Source: Mesostigma viride (Eukaryota; Streptophyta; Mesostigmatophyceae; Mesostigmatales; Mesostigmataceae). From it: 64,000 bases of DNA. Under the pieces are notes generated by a model. That model searched no databases. It saw nothing but the letters and a program-made list of their open reading frames with translations, and had not been told where the DNA came from. The number at the start of each line of letters is the position of its first letter. The first letter of the stretch is position 1. Positions 63,445 to 64,000 of this stretch are shown piece after piece. Position numbers and translations under genes: made by a program. The stretch spans positions 5,908,124 through 5,972,123 of the forward strand of contig RPFO01000065.1 of assembly GCA_009746045.1 (NCBI GenBank). The letters run 5' to 3'.

Positions 63445-63998
63445 CCCGGGCAGAGATCCACGTTGTGTGCAGGGAGTCGTTGTTGGGGCAGTTGTGCCGT
63501 CGTGCCCTCTGGAAGCACCTCAGGCACCTTATGGCCAGGGTTTCCAGGTTGGTTGGTTGTTGTTGTTGTTGTTGTTTCCCTGCTGGGACCGGTTCTGGCC
63601 CTGCTGGGACCTGTTGTTGTTGTTGTTTTGGCCCTGTTGGGACCTGTTGTTATTGTTGCCCTGCTGGGACCTGTTGTTGTTATTGTTGTTGTTGTTGTTG
63701 TTGTTGGGGTTGCCATGCAGGGGCACACGGTGCCACGTGTTGCCACGCCCCTGAGAGCCACTGCCCCCTTGGTGGGAGGACTTGTGGGTCTTGGGTGCCC
63801 CCCCTGGCTGGCCTGCCCCTTGCGTTTGTGGCCTTGGACACCCTGGACCTTGGGGTCCTGGGCCTGGTTGTTGCCAGTACCCAGGGGGTCCACTGCCTCC
63901 TCGATATAGAGCATGGCAGCTCTGAAGTTGTCCCAGAGGGACTTGAGGCCTGTAAGCAGGGTAGCCAGGACAGAAGGTTGCAAATTAGCTTTTGTTAG
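63445..63998 (-). pseudogene. Copia E gag, partial, frame broken
   Basis: Open at the window end. One frame (to 63372) starts ANLQPSVLATLLTGLKSLWD, like copia C gag; the Asn/Gln-rich stretch (63529-63726) and a CLRCFQRARRHNC knuckle-like segment lie in other frames, and TAA and TGA stops separate the Asn-rich part from pol. So either two shifts or decay. Confidence 0.6.
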
Positions 63999-64000
63999 CC

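Larger units (their letters stand above)
58952..64000 (-). mobile_element. Copia-like element E, 5' end outside window
   Basis: 3' LTR 58952-59476 (AGTTAACG...GACTAACT, 525 bp; its first ~55 bp resemble 56941-57642), 3' noncoding 59477-59850, intact pol 59851-63444, gag from about 63400 to the window end. Same domain order and HGDD motif as copia A to C. The right LTR is not in the window. Confidence 0.85.

Overview
This looks like a nuclear contig from a eukaryote, most likely a unicellular alga or other protist, that carries part of an endogenised giant DNA virus (nucleocytoplasmic large DNA virus, NCLDV) heavily invaded by retrotransposons. The evidence is two NCLDV-type major capsid genes, an A32-type packaging ATPase and other compact GC-rich virus-like genes, side by side with Ty3/gypsy (chromovirus) and Ty1/copia-like LTR elements, a TRIM-like element, microsatellites and a tandem repeat. 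I cannot name the host. No rRNA, tRNA gene or CRISPR array was seen.

Layout. 1-27726: a small beta-rich virus-like gene, then one very large tandem-repeat structural gene (523-27726). The large gene is broken by a 785-bp inverted-repeat insertion (568-1352), by an 18.6-kb chromovirus (4099-22739; duplication AACAC) that itself contains a copia-like element, copia A (12081-19905; duplication AGGGT), and by a 3.2-kb block of tandem repeat and microsatellite (about 22929-26166). 27775-33799: viral core block with two tandem major capsid genes, a protein with repeated histone-H3-tail-like motifs, a zinc-ribbon-like protein, a coiled-coil protein, a tiny HMG-like basic protein and the packaging ATPase. 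33862-36705: a JAMM-type protease gene cut near its 3' end by a TRIM-like LTR element (33904-36049; duplication GGCGG). 36756-41536: five more minus-strand viral genes, including a paralogous pair; the last has lost its 5' end to copia B.

41537-64000 is retroelement on retroelement: copia B (pol, gag, ORF0), interrupted inside ORF0 by complete copia C (47450-55948; duplication CCCCC); a shared LTR (56941-57642); a truncated copia D; a hidden piggyBac-like transposase fragment; and the 3' part of copia E running off the window.

The copia-like elements share an unusual organisation: an extra ORF before gag in those where the 5' end is visible, the aspartic-protease-like domain between integrase and reverse transcriptase instead of before integrase, an HGDD reverse transcriptase motif instead of YVDD, LTRs bounded by AGTT...AACT instead of TG...CA, and, in copia A and B, a single in-frame TGA between gag and pol. 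Together with the H3-tail-like viral protein these are the most promising novelties. Many viral reading frames are broken, mostly at G or C homopolymers, so real decay and sequencing error must be separated before calling them dead.
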